Below are positions 34,101-41,096 of a stretch of DNA of 64,000 bases, piece after piece. A program made the position numbers and the translations under genes. The stretch is from the NCBI RefSeq assembly GCF_900188275.1, contig NZ_FZNY01000013.1:58873-122872 (forward strand). The letters run 5' to 3'. This DNA is from Dokdonia pacifica. GTDB taxonomy: Bacteria > Bacteroidota > Bacteroidia > Flavobacteriales > Flavobacteriaceae. A model generated the notes under the pieces. It worked only from the letters and a program-made list of their open reading frames with translations. It searched no databases and was not told the origin of the DNA. Numbering within the stretch: position 1 is the first letter of the stretch; each line of letters starts with the position of its first letter.

Positions 34101-36386
34101 AATTACATCAAAATCACTTTTTGAAACTAATTCTAGTACTTCTATTTGATTTTCAAAAGAAGGAAGTATATCAATGACACCTCCCGTTACAAGAGGGGTG
34201 AAAAGCGTTGTGATCGTTAAATCAAAAGAGAATGATGTACAAAGTATATATCGCAAAGGATTCTTTTGAGAATAACTATTACTAGCATAACATATATAAT
34301 TATATAATGCTCCGTGAGATATTAGAGTTCCTTTAGGATTTCCTGTCGTACCAGATGTATAAATAACATATGCATTTTGAGTAGGCTGTACTTCAAATTC
34401 AGGACGTACTTCAGAATATTCCTCATAATCAATAGTATCTAAATGAATAACATCTATCTTATCAAACGTATCTGCTAGCGTAGTAGTACTTAATAGTAAT
34501 GTTGACGAAATATCTTCTAGTATATAATGTATTCTACTCTCTGGATACGATGGATCTATAGGAACATACGTCGCTCCAGCTTTTAGAACACCTAGTATTC
34601 CTACAATCATTTCTATAGAACGATTTACGCTTATTGGAAGTAATTGTCCAGAAGTAACTCCTTTCTCTAATAAGAGATTAGCCAACTGATTTGATTTTAC
34701 ATCCAGCTCATTGTAAGTCAACTCTTTCCCCTCAAATAGAATGGCTGTATGCTGAGGATTTTTAGATACTTGATGATAAAACTCATCAAGTACAGTCACA
34801 TTGTTAGGGTAATCAGTTTGAGTTTCATTAAATGTTTTTAATAGTATTTTCTTTTCTTCTGATGATAGAAAATCTATTTGAGCTATTAGTTGTTCAGGTT
34901 GATAAACTACTTCTGACAGCAATTGTTTAAAATGCATCATGAAGCTCTCTATCATAGATTTACTATAGATATCCGTATTATATCTGGTTTCAAAACTTAA
35001 ACATCCCCCTATTTCTTTAAAACTAACTTCTATATCAAACTTACTAGCGTCTTGCCCGTAATCTACAATCGTATCAACTTTTTGAGGATCAATAATAGCC
35101 TCATTGCCTCCAATATTCTGAAGAGATACCATAATATCAAAGATCACACTACGACTTAAATCTCTCTTTAATTGTAAATCTTCAACAAGTCTATCGAATG
35201 GATATTGTTGATGTTCATAGGCACCTAAAGTAGTTTCTTTTACACGATCAAATAGGGTCTGGAAATTATCTTCTTCTTCAATTTGATTACGTAATGCAAG
35301 TGTATTTACATAGAATCCCATTTGGTCTTCAAGATCCATATGATCTCTACCTGCCACAGGTGTTCCTAGGATAAAATCTTTTTGAGAAGTATACTTATAA
35401 AGTAGTGCATTGAACGTAGTAATTAACCCCATGTAAAGGATTCCTCCGTTTTCTTTACAAAACCCTTTTAAAGCTTCTGTAACTTCTTTTGACACATACG
35501 TTCCTAAACGTCTTCCATTACTTGTTTTAACAGCTGGACGTTTTTTTGAAGCAGGTAAATCTATAACAGGCAGTGTTCCTGAAAATTGCTGCATCCAATA
35601 TTCTCTACGCTTTTTTGAAGACGCTTCTTCTAATTGTGATAATTGCCAAGTAGCATAATCTTTATACTGTATTCTAAGTTCTGGTAAATTAACAGGTGTA
35701 CCTGTTTCATATGATGTATAATATGCTAAGACATCACGTGACAGGATATCCATAGACCAACCATCACTTATGATGTGATGCATATTGTAATAAAATACAT
35801 ATTGGTCATCTTCTGTTTGTAATAGAGATGCTCTAATTAATGGACCATTAGCAAGATCAAATTCTTTAACTGCATCTTCTTGTATATAGGCTGCTGCTTT
35901 ACTTTTTTTATCTTTTTCATTTCTAAAATCTTGATAATCTATCGTAAAGTTTAATTCTTCTGTAGCTAAAACCCACTGGCGTATTTCTCCAGATGCATCT
36001 TCTCTAAATACCGTTCTTAAAATCTCATGTCTATTGATTGTAGCATCAATTGCTTTCTTGAAATTTTCGATGTCATAATTTCCATCTAGCACACTATCTA
36101 AAGGCATATTATAAGCTACAGACCCTTTGTCAAATTGACTTAAGATCCAAAGTCTTTTCTGTGCGTCAGACAAAGGATAATTAGCCTGCTCTTCTACAGC
36201 CTTAATTTCTTCATACTTTTTAGTGTCAGTATATTTCTTAAGAAACTTAATTAATGCCTCTTTATTGGCTTTAATTTCTTGTAGAATTTCATTATCAATC
36301 TCGTCGTCATAACTCAATTCAAGTTTATCTCCAACTAATGAAATATAAATATTTTTACGCTCTAATTTGTTAATTAAGTTGATCAT
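22128..36386 (-). CDS. NRPS4: docking-C-A-T / C-A-T-E / C-A-T / C-A-T (four modules)
   Basis: About 4752 aa from ATG 36386 (a GTG lies one codon upstream). A TubC-like docking domain occupies 1-55. Module 1: C 70-490, A 530-1040, T about 1066; pocket DLTKIGEVGK (Asn). Module 2: C 1120-1545, A 1585-2085, T about 2117, epimerisation domain 2165-2600 (His-His-Leu-Val-Val-Asp-Gly about 2300, Glu-Gly-His-Gly-Arg-Glu); pocket about DAEHVGKITK, not assigned. Module 3: C 2635-3070 of D-accepting type (Ser-Pro-Leu-Gln-Glu-Gly), A 3095-3590, T about 3628; pocket DVWHVSLIDK (Ser). Module 4: divergent C 3705-4140 (His-His-Ala-Ile-Leu-Asp-Gly about 3852), A 4170-4660, T about 4690; pocket about DAWYVGNIVK (Leu-like). 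The protein ends right after the last T. It follows the PKS, and its first C should accept the ketide-extended chain. Confidence 0.95.
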   Translation of the reverse strand: MINLINKLERKNIYISLVGDKLELSYDDEIDNEILQEIKANKEALIKFLKKYTDTKKYEEIKAVEEQANYPLSDAQKRLWILSQFDKGSVAYNMPLDSVLDGNYDIENFKKAIDATINRHEILRTVFREDASGEIRQWVLATEELNFTIDYQDFRNEKDKKSKAAAYIQEDAVKEFDLANGPLIRASLLQTEDDQYVFYYNMHHIISDGWSMDILSRDVLAYYTSYETGTPVNLPELRIQYKDYATWQLSQLEEASSKKRREYWMQQFSGTLPVIDLPASKKRPAVKTSNGRRLGTYVSKEVTEALKGFCKENGGILYMGLITTFNALLYKYTSQKDFILGTPVAGRDHMDLEDQMGFYVNTLALRNQIEEEDNFQTLFDRVKETTLGAYEHQQYPFDRLVEDLQLKRDLSRSVIFDIMVSLQNIGGNEAIIDPQKVDTIVDYGQDASKFDIEVSFKEIGGCLSFETRYNTDIYSKSMIESFMMHFKQLLSEVVYQPEQLIAQIDFLSSEEKKILLKTFNETQTDYPNNVTVLDEFYHQVSKNPQHTAILFEGKELTYNELDVKSNQLANLLLEKGVTSGQLLPISVNRSIEMIVGILGVLKAGATYVPIDPSYPESRIHYILEDISSTLLLSTTTLADTFDKIDVIHLDTIDYEEYSEVRPEFEVQPTQNAYVIYTSGTTGNPKGTLISHGALYNYICYASNSYSQKNPLRYILCTSFSFDLTITTLFTPLVTGGVIDILPSFENQIEVLELVSKSDFDVIKLTPSQVNVLVEMLLNDTPYQGKEQKTFIIGGEALQPETVSLLFSYYGEKVTIWNEYGPTESTVGCISNKIESLESNSTSIGKPTDNISIYILNENKDLAPIGVIGEIYIGGNQLAKGYVNQPQLTKERFIENPFVTGERLYKTGDLGKWALDGTIDFLGRKDDQVKIRGYRIELGEIESKLLAKESIKEVTVQVFEIKGEKQLAAYFVSNQEEVVSELRTFLSKEVPNYMVPGTYVQLDSMPLTNNGKIDTSKLPALSVEQLSSEVEYVAPTTNTEKIVVGVWEELLHRNPIGLNDNFFDLGGHSIKIAKLINVYQKMFGVKLGFSELFQNTSLVSHLDLIANSIKSKHEPIEKAEIAESYPLSDAQHRLWVLSQFEENSIAYNMPTYHFLSGNYTLENLEKAIKATIDRHEILRTVFRENESGAIRQYILSNEEVNFAINTCDLRDVTDQKQAVEDFVQKDTNRLFDLENGPLLRATLLQLSEEQYVFYYNMHHIIGDGWSMDILVKDVLAFYEALEADEEPSIAPLKIQYKDYAIWQLKQLEKEDVKEQKEFWLGQFSGELPLLNLPTAQKRPLLKTTNGKCLGTYLSKDLSNQLKDFCQDQGGSLFMGLVASLNTLFHRYTAQEDFIIGSPVAGRDHIDLEDQIGFYVNTLPLRNQVKPLESFKTLFENVKLATLKAYEYQQYSFDRLVEDLDLKRDVSRSVLFDVMVNLNNVKDTETPLVTETLDSIVDYGAVVSKFDIDFSFKEVGEYISLSVKYNSDVYDQHLMETFIKHYKLLLNALLENTDQSVGLVDYLSTKEKDILINEFNDTYKESLGDTTVLDLFEKQVIEQPNAVAVVFENTQVTYKELDERSNQIANSLVESGLEKETLVPICIHRSLEMIIGILGIMKAGGAYVPIDPSYPKARIDFMLEDSGAKIIVSQASLLDVLQTDQEHIILCVDDTTSLSSKTAKVNINVTGENLAYSIYTSGTTGTPKGVLVEHKGFMNYIAHQLHYFSMTNEENVLLFSNYVFDASIEQIFISLSSGATLYIPEYDTIMDSEKIGAYLEDHSITHLHATPSFLELVPEKEYPSLKRVVSGGEACSVNLVNKWRDGIVCINKYGPTEVTITTLMHTITAEDKLGTVIPIGKPIDNTSCYILSESEMLVPVGVIGELCLSGTQVARGYLNRPDLTAEKFVFNRFRESGNLYKTGDLARWLPDGSVEYMGRKDDQVKIRGHRIELAEIELRLEELSEVDQVVVIAKEGPNGLKRLVTYVVGEAFDKHKAVKELAQKLPEYMIPQLYVVLDTFPLTTNGKIDKRALPEPEDFTSSSEKFVAPQTHEQIVLASIWQEVLGVKEVSIYDNFFSMGGDSIMAIQLVSRAKKKGVVLKVRDIFTNQTIYEIAKNLKTDVTVISEQGILEGTSGLLPIHHSFFEKEYVNYNHYNQSVLLTLSKDVDVAILTKAVTYLMQQHDALRLKYEKTATGYQGVYQTTIPDIAVKSLLDTDDSIDEEITQICEFYQENIAIEKGDIAKFVIIETPPSDEFNRLFMVAHHLVVDGISWRVLVEDLSSYITALMSGKEVVLEEKTTSYRQWQERLKEYADSRELLSELPYWKSIIAKTSVIPQDTAYEEATVYTETDTFNIQLTKEETQSLLQECHHAYGTEINDLLLTALSVSLSEWSGMSETVIGLEGHGREDIFDDVDLSKTAGWFTSLYPLLLSDKKELALTLVETKEALRAVPNKGIGYGVLRYLSSEKDVRSDLSKDIEQIKFNYLGQFGNNQNEEGLFDFAFESKGNDIGAANKISSKLIINGSIVQDVLRFTWVYDTNRYHEATIATIADRFKASLLEIITLCTSIDTPIATPYDHGLNGLVTYDELSAFKQSNHPYAIEDVYKFSPLQEGLLFHSLYNEDANAYVVQLSFDMVGDLQLDFFKEAWELLLKKHSTLRTSFYYETMGVPVQCVYNHVDIPITVVSYEDKSSGELEQDIATFLEGDANTPFDLEVPPLFRLTLLKIADDRTKLVFTHHHLLFDGWSLPIIFSEFISSYQTLVDKKTLHTNVKKDNYKDYIKYIQSKDQIQTLTYWEDHLQDLEEPTLLPFINKKKDRNKTFGNQNLILSKGSDYVKQLESFAQSNHITINTIVQGVWSYLLSRYTRNSVVAFGTVISGRPTEIEDIETRVGLYINTIPLCTAVQDDMKVVDWLVDLQKKYTTSREEYGHSSLSQIQKVSAVSGELFDSMMVFENYPVESIQSVKTDLAIENIKGKEQTNYALTLAIGHASERELSIDFGYNSTLISEEDIKRIHAHFNELLDSIIQSNTVEELNYLTTSERKELLEDFNATGTDYNLEQTVLDLFLENVNQYPDEIALLFEDTQLTFKELDVKTNQLANFLVEQGVEKENLIPICIDRSLEMVIGILAILKVGGAYVPIDPRYPQERIQYILEDTHAKLVVSSKEHASAIQVLPVVCLDDFTYESYATTFSGDEILPNQLAYCIYTSGTTGNPKGVLNEHQALVNRLLWMRDELTIDTASVILQKTTYTFDVSVWELIMPLIVGCKMVLARPEGHKDPSYMQDVIEGKEVTIVHFVPSMLGMFLEDLGAGRCQELQHIVCSGEALSSALVSKTKEKLGTTRIHNLYGPTEAAIDVTSVDLTFVDTEKLGVTIGSPVANTQLYIVNKAMEIQPVGVAGELLIGGVQVARGYLNRPELTAEKFVFNRFRESGNLYKTGDLARWLPNGSIEYLGRIDRQVKIRGYRIELGEIENQLEQLPTLKQAVIVAKENEYGSKQLVAYVINENDFNEKETIATLKENLPEYMVPQVFVKLDSFPLTANGKINTKALPDPETSDLSFEEYVAPATPIQEQLATIWQEDLKIEKIGIKDNYFMLGGDSIKMIRLVSKIKKSFNIQFPIASFYENPTIEDLSLFIEEFSQDNTSNYEALVEEAKTSLEAFEYDVLKDHPLASTIANVYPLSDIQLGMIVTSQLMRNNGELGIYHDQFLFQLALLDIELLKQAMRLLVNKHETLRTSYHLSDYEQQVQIIYNEIPIEINSEDLRTIEDKKGRENYIQGFLTNERENHPFDVTKAPLWRINLFQINETEIIFVFQFHHAILDGWSEKNIRKELFEIYESLKVDENYRPMPLKCSMEDSIISDILERKNERNITYWKSKMTNYNRLDIFTNENQTDSVSKGYGKEFKDNILKKCTENGITLKALFFSGYVYCLSMLSSKKDVTVGMVSHRRPFVEDGDKLMGCFLNTVPFRFKNEFSKESSWLDYIKAIEIELQELKGKDRISLLDISQLVDENTIDENPFFDTIFNYVDFHVLHELIEDEKFIATQSDRENESFSHESFETTNTFLDVSVNLTGDFCSITIKNKRMLRSNHTLKDLMVYYDNFLQAFLKCSDNKINTLDIIPEAEQHKLLEEFNTTKVEFPSDKTVIDLFSDQVLKTPDAIALVFDNKEFTYNDVDVLSNQLANYLLSKYAIGLEDLIAVKLERSEWLVISLLAVLKCGAAYVPIDPNYPEQRIKYIEDDSNSKITITTSLLDAFNDVDGLSEERPDINMSSSNLAYIIYTSGSTGKPKGVMIEHRSLVNLCYWHINEYQLDTSSRSTLFAGIGFDASVWEIYPYLLSGGSLYPIADKNVRYNINLLVDFLNDNAITHAYLPTKICEEFVAQKVDLQNTKIVTGGEALRLPNEPINLNIYNNYGPSENTIVTTSFDLIDRTGEVIPIGRPISNTEVYILSEDLELQPIGVEGELCISGEGLSRGYLYREELTSDKFVAHPFKKGERLYKTGDLARWLSDGTIEYIGRNDDQLKIRGYRVELGEIANHLALKESVSKVAIVTENEGVGKQIVAYFVSEVEEDVNELNMFLSESLPDYMIPDVYIQLDTIPLNENGKLDKDALAQIKGVKLSKEIPYVAPENDIQEKLASICQELLQRERIGIRDNFFMLGGNSLRAIQFTSRVSKEFNVKIDFVTLFSNPTIEKLASEIENSLWANNDLFVEEEVSDFENISI
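25996..26013. repeat. Palindrome CCGCTTTCGCGAAAGCGG inside NRPS4, A domain of module 3
   Basis: 18-bp perfect palindrome coding Arg-Phe-Arg-Glu-Ser just before Leu-Tyr-Lys-Thr-Gly-Asp-Leu (about residue 3460). Confidence 0.9.
30535..30552. repeat. Palindrome CCGCTTTCGCGAAAGCGG inside NRPS4, A domain of module 2
   Basis: Same 18-bp palindrome, same codons and same place relative to the YKTGDL motif as the copy at 25996. Confidence 0.9.
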
Positions 36387-36635
36387 CACTATCTGAGAAT
36401 TTTTCGTTTTGTAGTCACTATTAAGTCCATTAGCCTTAACACTTTATTTGTTTAATCAGCTAATATGTTGAAGTAGAAAAAACCTTCACTATTGAAGTAT
36501 ACAATAGCTGTTCAGGCCAAAAAGATTTTTAAGGATTACATCCATTTCTTTTTGATAATTATTCTAAAACTTCACAATGGATATTGTAAAGTTTCGTCTG
36601 GTATTATTTTACATCTTGGTAAGAAAATTCAAAAT

Positions 36636-39600
36636 CTATATCTCTATTTTGTGTTTTCCTTTTTTATTATTTTGAATAGCGTCAATAAGCTTTTGAGCCA
36701 TTTCAATTTCACTTGCCAATGCTTTAATGGTAGGTTTGTCAAAGAAATCTTCAATGGTAAGCTCTATATTGAACATCTTAAACAAGCGGTTTGATAAGGT
36801 CATTGCTTTTAATGAATCTCCTCCTAACTCAAAGAAATTATCCTCAACACCAATATTTGTATAGCCAAAGAAATCTTCCAATAACGTACTGATTTCCTTT
36901 TCTATCTCTGTACTAGGAGCGACATATTCATTGGTTAAATAAGCTCTGTCAAATTCTTCATTAGTAATGTCTAATGGAGTATCAGTTTGAACAACACTTG
37001 GTTCGTTTGTTTGAGCTACCCACTTCGCTATTCTAGCAGAAAGATCTGTAGTAGAAACTACGATCTGAGGCATTGTATCTATAGATAAAACTCTTTCTAA
37101 TACATCTACAACTGTGGTCGTATTTAATCCCTTAGCACTCTGTTGAGATTCTTTTAGTTGTAAACCATCATAGTTAATGCTCACACTGTTTTTAATTTTT
37201 CCCGCTTGCGCGAAAAAATCCATAAAAGTATTCCCCGAAGCATAAGAAGCATATTCTTTTCCTCCTAAAACTGAAGAAAGCGATGAAGACAATACGCAGA
37301 AATCTAATGTCTGATCTTTAAATATTTCTGCAAGAACCTCTACTCCATTTACTTTAGGTTCAAATTGTTTTTCGCAGTCTTCTACTTTTAAAAAGTTGAT
37401 ACTTCTAAAAGATGTACCAGTAAGCACTCCTGCTGTATGTATAACACCATGAATATCTCCAAAAACAGAGGTTCCTTTTTCAATAGCATTTTGTACTTCT
37501 TCTAGATGATTAATAGACGCTTTATAGTATAATACATGTCCCAATTTTTCTAATTCACTTAATCGAGTATACTTTGCTTCATCTTCCTCTTTATTTACAT
37601 CTGTTCGACCAAGTAATATTAAAGATGCATTATAGGTTTCCAGTAAATATTTTGAATAGGTAAATCCAAGATCTCCGAGTCCCCCAGTGATTAAATAAAC
37701 TCCACCTCTTTTAATTTTTGTATTAGTTGGTTCAGACTTTTCTATTTGTATAGGATTATAATCTTTAATCCATCGTGTTCCCAAACGATACGAAATACAA
37801 GTATCTGAAACATTTGCAGTACTCTCCTGAAGAATATTTTCAACACTTCTTGTTGTATCATCTTGTGACGAAATATCTATAGCCGTACACTTTACAGATG
37901 GGTTTTCTTGTGTAATTACAGGCACTAATCCCAGTACCATTGAGGTATAAGGATTTGTCTCCTCGTTACCAAGTACAACCTGTACATCTCGCGTCACTAC
38001 AGAAAGATCAACTACCGATGTTAGTTCAAAACTCTGTAAGCATTTAGCGATATGTAATAAACTATAAACGCCAAGTTCTTTCTCAGCTTCCTTATCATCT
38101 ATCGTAAATAGGTGTATGATATTGGTGAGTGCACAATTTTGTTCTTTAAGATCTAAAAACAATTTTTCATAATCTGTATACTCACTTGTATTTAGTTCAA
38201 ATTGAGTATCTGATTTTTTAGTAAAATCATTGCCTTGTCTTACCTCGATAACCTGCGCTCCTTTTTCTTTTAATTTTTGAACCGTAATCTCGCCATAACC
38301 TGAATCATCCATAAAAACCAAGTAGGTTTTTGTATCAGACACCTCCTGATGATCTCCTAGTAATCTAGATTTTTTCCAAGTAGGCTCATAAAACCATTCT
38401 GAGATAGGTTTTTCTGATGTACGTACTTCCAAATTAGCAAGTGCTTCAAAAGGATTTACATTGGCATCCAGTGTATGTGTATCAAAATTGTATGTTGGAG
38501 CAGCTACTTTATTACGAGTTTCAGCTGCATAGTATGCTTTCCAATCTATGGCAACGCCAGAACCCCATAAATTTCCGATAGCTTCGACTAATGATTGGTT
38601 ATCATTTTTAGTTTCTTTTGGATGTCTTAATAATCCGACAACAGTACTGTTTTTGGTAAAATTTTCACTTTGCTTACAGAACGTTGATAATGTTTTTCCT
38701 GGCCCTACTTCAATACATATAGCATCTCCTTTTTTAAGTAAGAAATCGATTCCATCTGCAAAATATACAGTGCCTCTTAAATGTTGCACCCAGTAATCAG
38801 GAGAGGTTGCCTCTTCTGGTAAAATCTCTTTCCCTGTCACATTAGATATAAAAGGAAATTGAGGTTTTGAAAAAGAAACCTTTGTCAGTACTTCTTTATA
38901 TTCATCTAGCATCACTTCCATCATATTTGAATGAAATGCATGCGATGTTTTTAATTTGGTAAATGGTATATCATTTTGCGATAAGACTTCGGTAAATTTC
39001 GCGACAGCGTGTTGATTACCCGAAACCACACAAGAGTTATTCGTATTGATCGCTGCAACAGATAATGCCTCATTCAAGAATGGTGTAATTTTACTTACTG
39101 GCATTCCAATTCCAAGCATATCCCCTTCTTCAATTTCACTCATTAAAGAAGCTCTCTTTACAAGAATACGTAATGCATCTTCAAAAGAGAATACCCCACT
39201 TATACAAGCTGCTACATACTCTCCTAAGCTATGACCTATCATATACTTTGGAGTCGCACCCCACTTCATTAATAGTCTAGCAAATGCATACTCAATTAAG
39301 AATAGTAGAGGTTGTGTGTACTGTGTTTGATTAATTTGTAGCGGATCTACGGTTTCATCGTTTGTATATCCTACTATACGTTGGTAATCTTCTCCAGTAA
39401 TTGTATTCAGGATTTGGAAACCTTCATCCATGAACACTTTAAAATCAAGCTCTTGAAAGTATACATCTTTTGCCATTTGGAAGTATTGACTTCCTTGACC
39501 TGAAAACATAAACACAAGATTCTTTTTTGTATTAGCTTGGTATAATGGCAACTTGTTTTTGAGTCTTTTTAATGCCCCTTCATTCGTGTCAGAAACGACA

Positions 39601-41084
39601 ACATTTCGATACATAAAAGGTTTTCTACCTACTTTAAGTGTATAGGCAATATCGGCTAGGTCATTTTCTTCTTTCGTACTTAAATACTCCGAGAGATCAT
39701 TTTGATATCTTTCTAGAGAAGATGTTGTTTTTGCTGAATACACCAATAATTGAAAAGGTCTAGAAGGTGTTGTTTCTTCTACTTCAGGAGCTTCTTCTAA
39801 AACGACATGTGCATTGGTTCCTCCGATTCCAAAACTACTTACTCCCGCTCTAATAAGGTTTTTGTTTTCAGGCGTCCAATCTTTTAATTGCGCATTTACT
39901 TCAAAAGGACCTCCGTCAAAATTAATCTCAGGATTAGGGTTTGTAAAGTGTAATGATGGTGGAATCTTTCTGTTTTTTATAGCTAAACTAGTTTTGATAA
40001 AACCTGCGACTCCAGCGGCTGTATCTAAATGCCCCATATTTGTTTTAACAGATCCTATAGCACATTGATGATCTGTATCATAATTGAACGCTTTATTTAA
40101 TGCCTCAATCTCTATAGGATCTCCCAATTTAGTTCCTGTACCATGTGCTTCGATATACGATATCGTATCGGGAGTTACATTTGCAATTCTGTGTGCTAAC
40201 TTAATACAATCAGATTGTCCCGTTACACTAGGTGCTGTAAATCCAACTTTTCGTTTCCCATCATTATTTACAGCAGAAGATCGGATCACAGCATAAATAT
40301 GATCTCTATCTTCTATAGCATCTTCGAGTCTTTTTAAAACTACAACACCAGCGCCATCTCCTCCAATAGTTCCCGTAGATTCTTTATCAAAAGCTTTACA
40401 ATGCCCATCTTTAGAAGAGATCATCCCTTCTTGATAATGGTGCCCTTTGTTTTTAGTACTATCTAAACTCACACCACCGGCTAATGCCATTGAACATTCT
40501 TTTAACAAGAGATTTCTACAAGCTAAATGGATTGCAACTAATGAACTAGAACATGCTGTATTAATATAATAACTTGGTCCTGTAAGATTTAAACCGTACG
40601 AAATTAAAGTATGGGCAAAATTCTTATTTGATAATTGTGATGCATAATAAGGATTTACCTTATCACTAGGGTTTACCATCGTATGTGCGATCCAATTAAG
40701 ATTATCGGAAGCAGAAACAAATAAGCCTACCTTTTTCTTATAGGTAGATACGTCACAAGAAGCATCTTCAAGTGCTAACCAAACTTGCTCGTGTAAAAGC
40801 CTTGTTTGTGGATCCATGCAATTTGCTTCATCTTTTGTATATCCAAAAAATGAGTAATCAAAACTACCTGGATGATCAATCACTGGTTTTGCTTTTACAA
40901 AACTTGGATTCTTAATGACTTCCTGACTTAAACCAAACTTTTCTAGCTCTTCATCACTATAAAATGAAATCAGTTCATTTCCAGCCATCAAATTTTGCCA
41001 AAATGCTTCTGGGTTTTCAGATTGAGGAAATTTGCAAGAGATTCCAACAATTGCAATGTCTTTTTTTCTAATTGCTTTACTCAT
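36636..41084 (-). CDS. Type I polyketide synthase, one module: KS-AT-KR-ACP
   Basis: 1482 aa. The ketosynthase (about 7-430) has the active Cys in Thr-Ala-Cys-Ser-Ser-Ser (about residue 176) and both His motifs (Glu-Ala-His-Gly-Thr-Gly-Thr; Lys-Thr-Asn-Met-Gly-His). The acyltransferase (about 545-840) has Gly-His-Ser-Leu-Gly-Glu (about 617) and His-Ala-Phe-His (about 716), which predicts malonyl-CoA. The ketoreductase (about 1115-1370) has the Gly-Gly-Leu-Gly-Asp-Leu-Gly nucleotide site, catalytic Ser and Tyr (Tyr-Ala-Ser-Tyr-Ala-Ser-Gly-Asn), and the ACP (about 1385-1460) has Leu-Gly-Gly-Asp-Ser. No dehydratase or enoylreductase is present, so it should add two carbons and leave a beta-hydroxyl. 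It starts 12 bp after the NRPS3 stop, so it probably extends the last NRPS3 residue. Confidence 0.95.
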   Translation of the reverse strand: MSKAIRKKDIAIVGISCKFPQSENPEAFWQNLMAGNELISFYSDEELEKFGLSQEVIKNPSFVKAKPVIDHPGSFDYSFFGYTKDEANCMDPQTRLLHEQVWLALEDASCDVSTYKKKVGLFVSASDNLNWIAHTMVNPSDKVNPYYASQLSNKNFAHTLISYGLNLTGPSYYINTACSSSLVAIHLACRNLLLKECSMALAGGVSLDSTKNKGHHYQEGMISSKDGHCKAFDKESTGTIGGDGAGVVVLKRLEDAIEDRDHIYAVIRSSAVNNDGKRKVGFTAPSVTGQSDCIKLAHRIANVTPDTISYIEAHGTGTKLGDPIEIEALNKAFNYDTDHQCAIGSVKTNMGHLDTAAGVAGFIKTSLAIKNRKIPPSLHFTNPNPEINFDGGPFEVNAQLKDWTPENKNLIRAGVSSFGIGGTNAHVVLEEAPEVEETTPSRPFQLLVYSAKTTSSLERYQNDLSEYLSTKEENDLADIAYTLKVGRKPFMYRNVVVSDTNEGALKRLKNKLPLYQANTKKNLVFMFSGQGSQYFQMAKDVYFQELDFKVFMDEGFQILNTITGEDYQRIVGYTNDETVDPLQINQTQYTQPLLFLIEYAFARLLMKWGATPKYMIGHSLGEYVAACISGVFSFEDALRILVKRASLMSEIEEGDMLGIGMPVSKITPFLNEALSVAAINTNNSCVVSGNQHAVAKFTEVLSQNDIPFTKLKTSHAFHSNMMEVMLDEYKEVLTKVSFSKPQFPFISNVTGKEILPEEATSPDYWVQHLRGTVYFADGIDFLLKKGDAICIEVGPGKTLSTFCKQSENFTKNSTVVGLLRHPKETKNDNQSLVEAIGNLWGSGVAIDWKAYYAAETRNKVAAPTYNFDTHTLDANVNPFEALANLEVRTSEKPISEWFYEPTWKKSRLLGDHQEVSDTKTYLVFMDDSGYGEITVQKLKEKGAQVIEVRQGNDFTKKSDTQFELNTSEYTDYEKLFLDLKEQNCALTNIIHLFTIDDKEAEKELGVYSLLHIAKCLQSFELTSVVDLSVVTRDVQVVLGNEETNPYTSMVLGLVPVITQENPSVKCTAIDISSQDDTTRSVENILQESTANVSDTCISYRLGTRWIKDYNPIQIEKSEPTNTKIKRGGVYLITGGLGDLGFTYSKYLLETYNASLILLGRTDVNKEEDEAKYTRLSELEKLGHVLYYKASINHLEEVQNAIEKGTSVFGDIHGVIHTAGVLTGTSFRSINFLKVEDCEKQFEPKVNGVEVLAEIFKDQTLDFCVLSSSLSSVLGGKEYASYASGNTFMDFFAQAGKIKNSVSINYDGLQLKESQQSAKGLNTTTVVDVLERVLSIDTMPQIVVSTTDLSARIAKWVAQTNEPSVVQTDTPLDITNEEFDRAYLTNEYVAPSTEIEKEISTLLEDFFGYTNIGVEDNFFELGGDSLKAMTLSNRLFKMFNIELTIEDFFDKPTIKALASEIEMAQKLIDAIQNNKKGKHKIEI

Positions 41085-41096
41085 GTTACTGTTTTT

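Noticed and set aside
36492..36794. 100-aa + strand ORF at the PKS 3' end
   Set aside because: Half of it is antisense to the ACP coding sequence and its composition is erratic; no sign of a real gene.
37195..37225. Possible degraded copy of the TTTCGCGAAA palindrome in the PKS
   Set aside because: GCTTGCGCGAAA is not symmetrical and codes the usual ketoreductase stretch Asp-Phe-Phe-Ala-Gln-Ala; chance resemblance is likelier.
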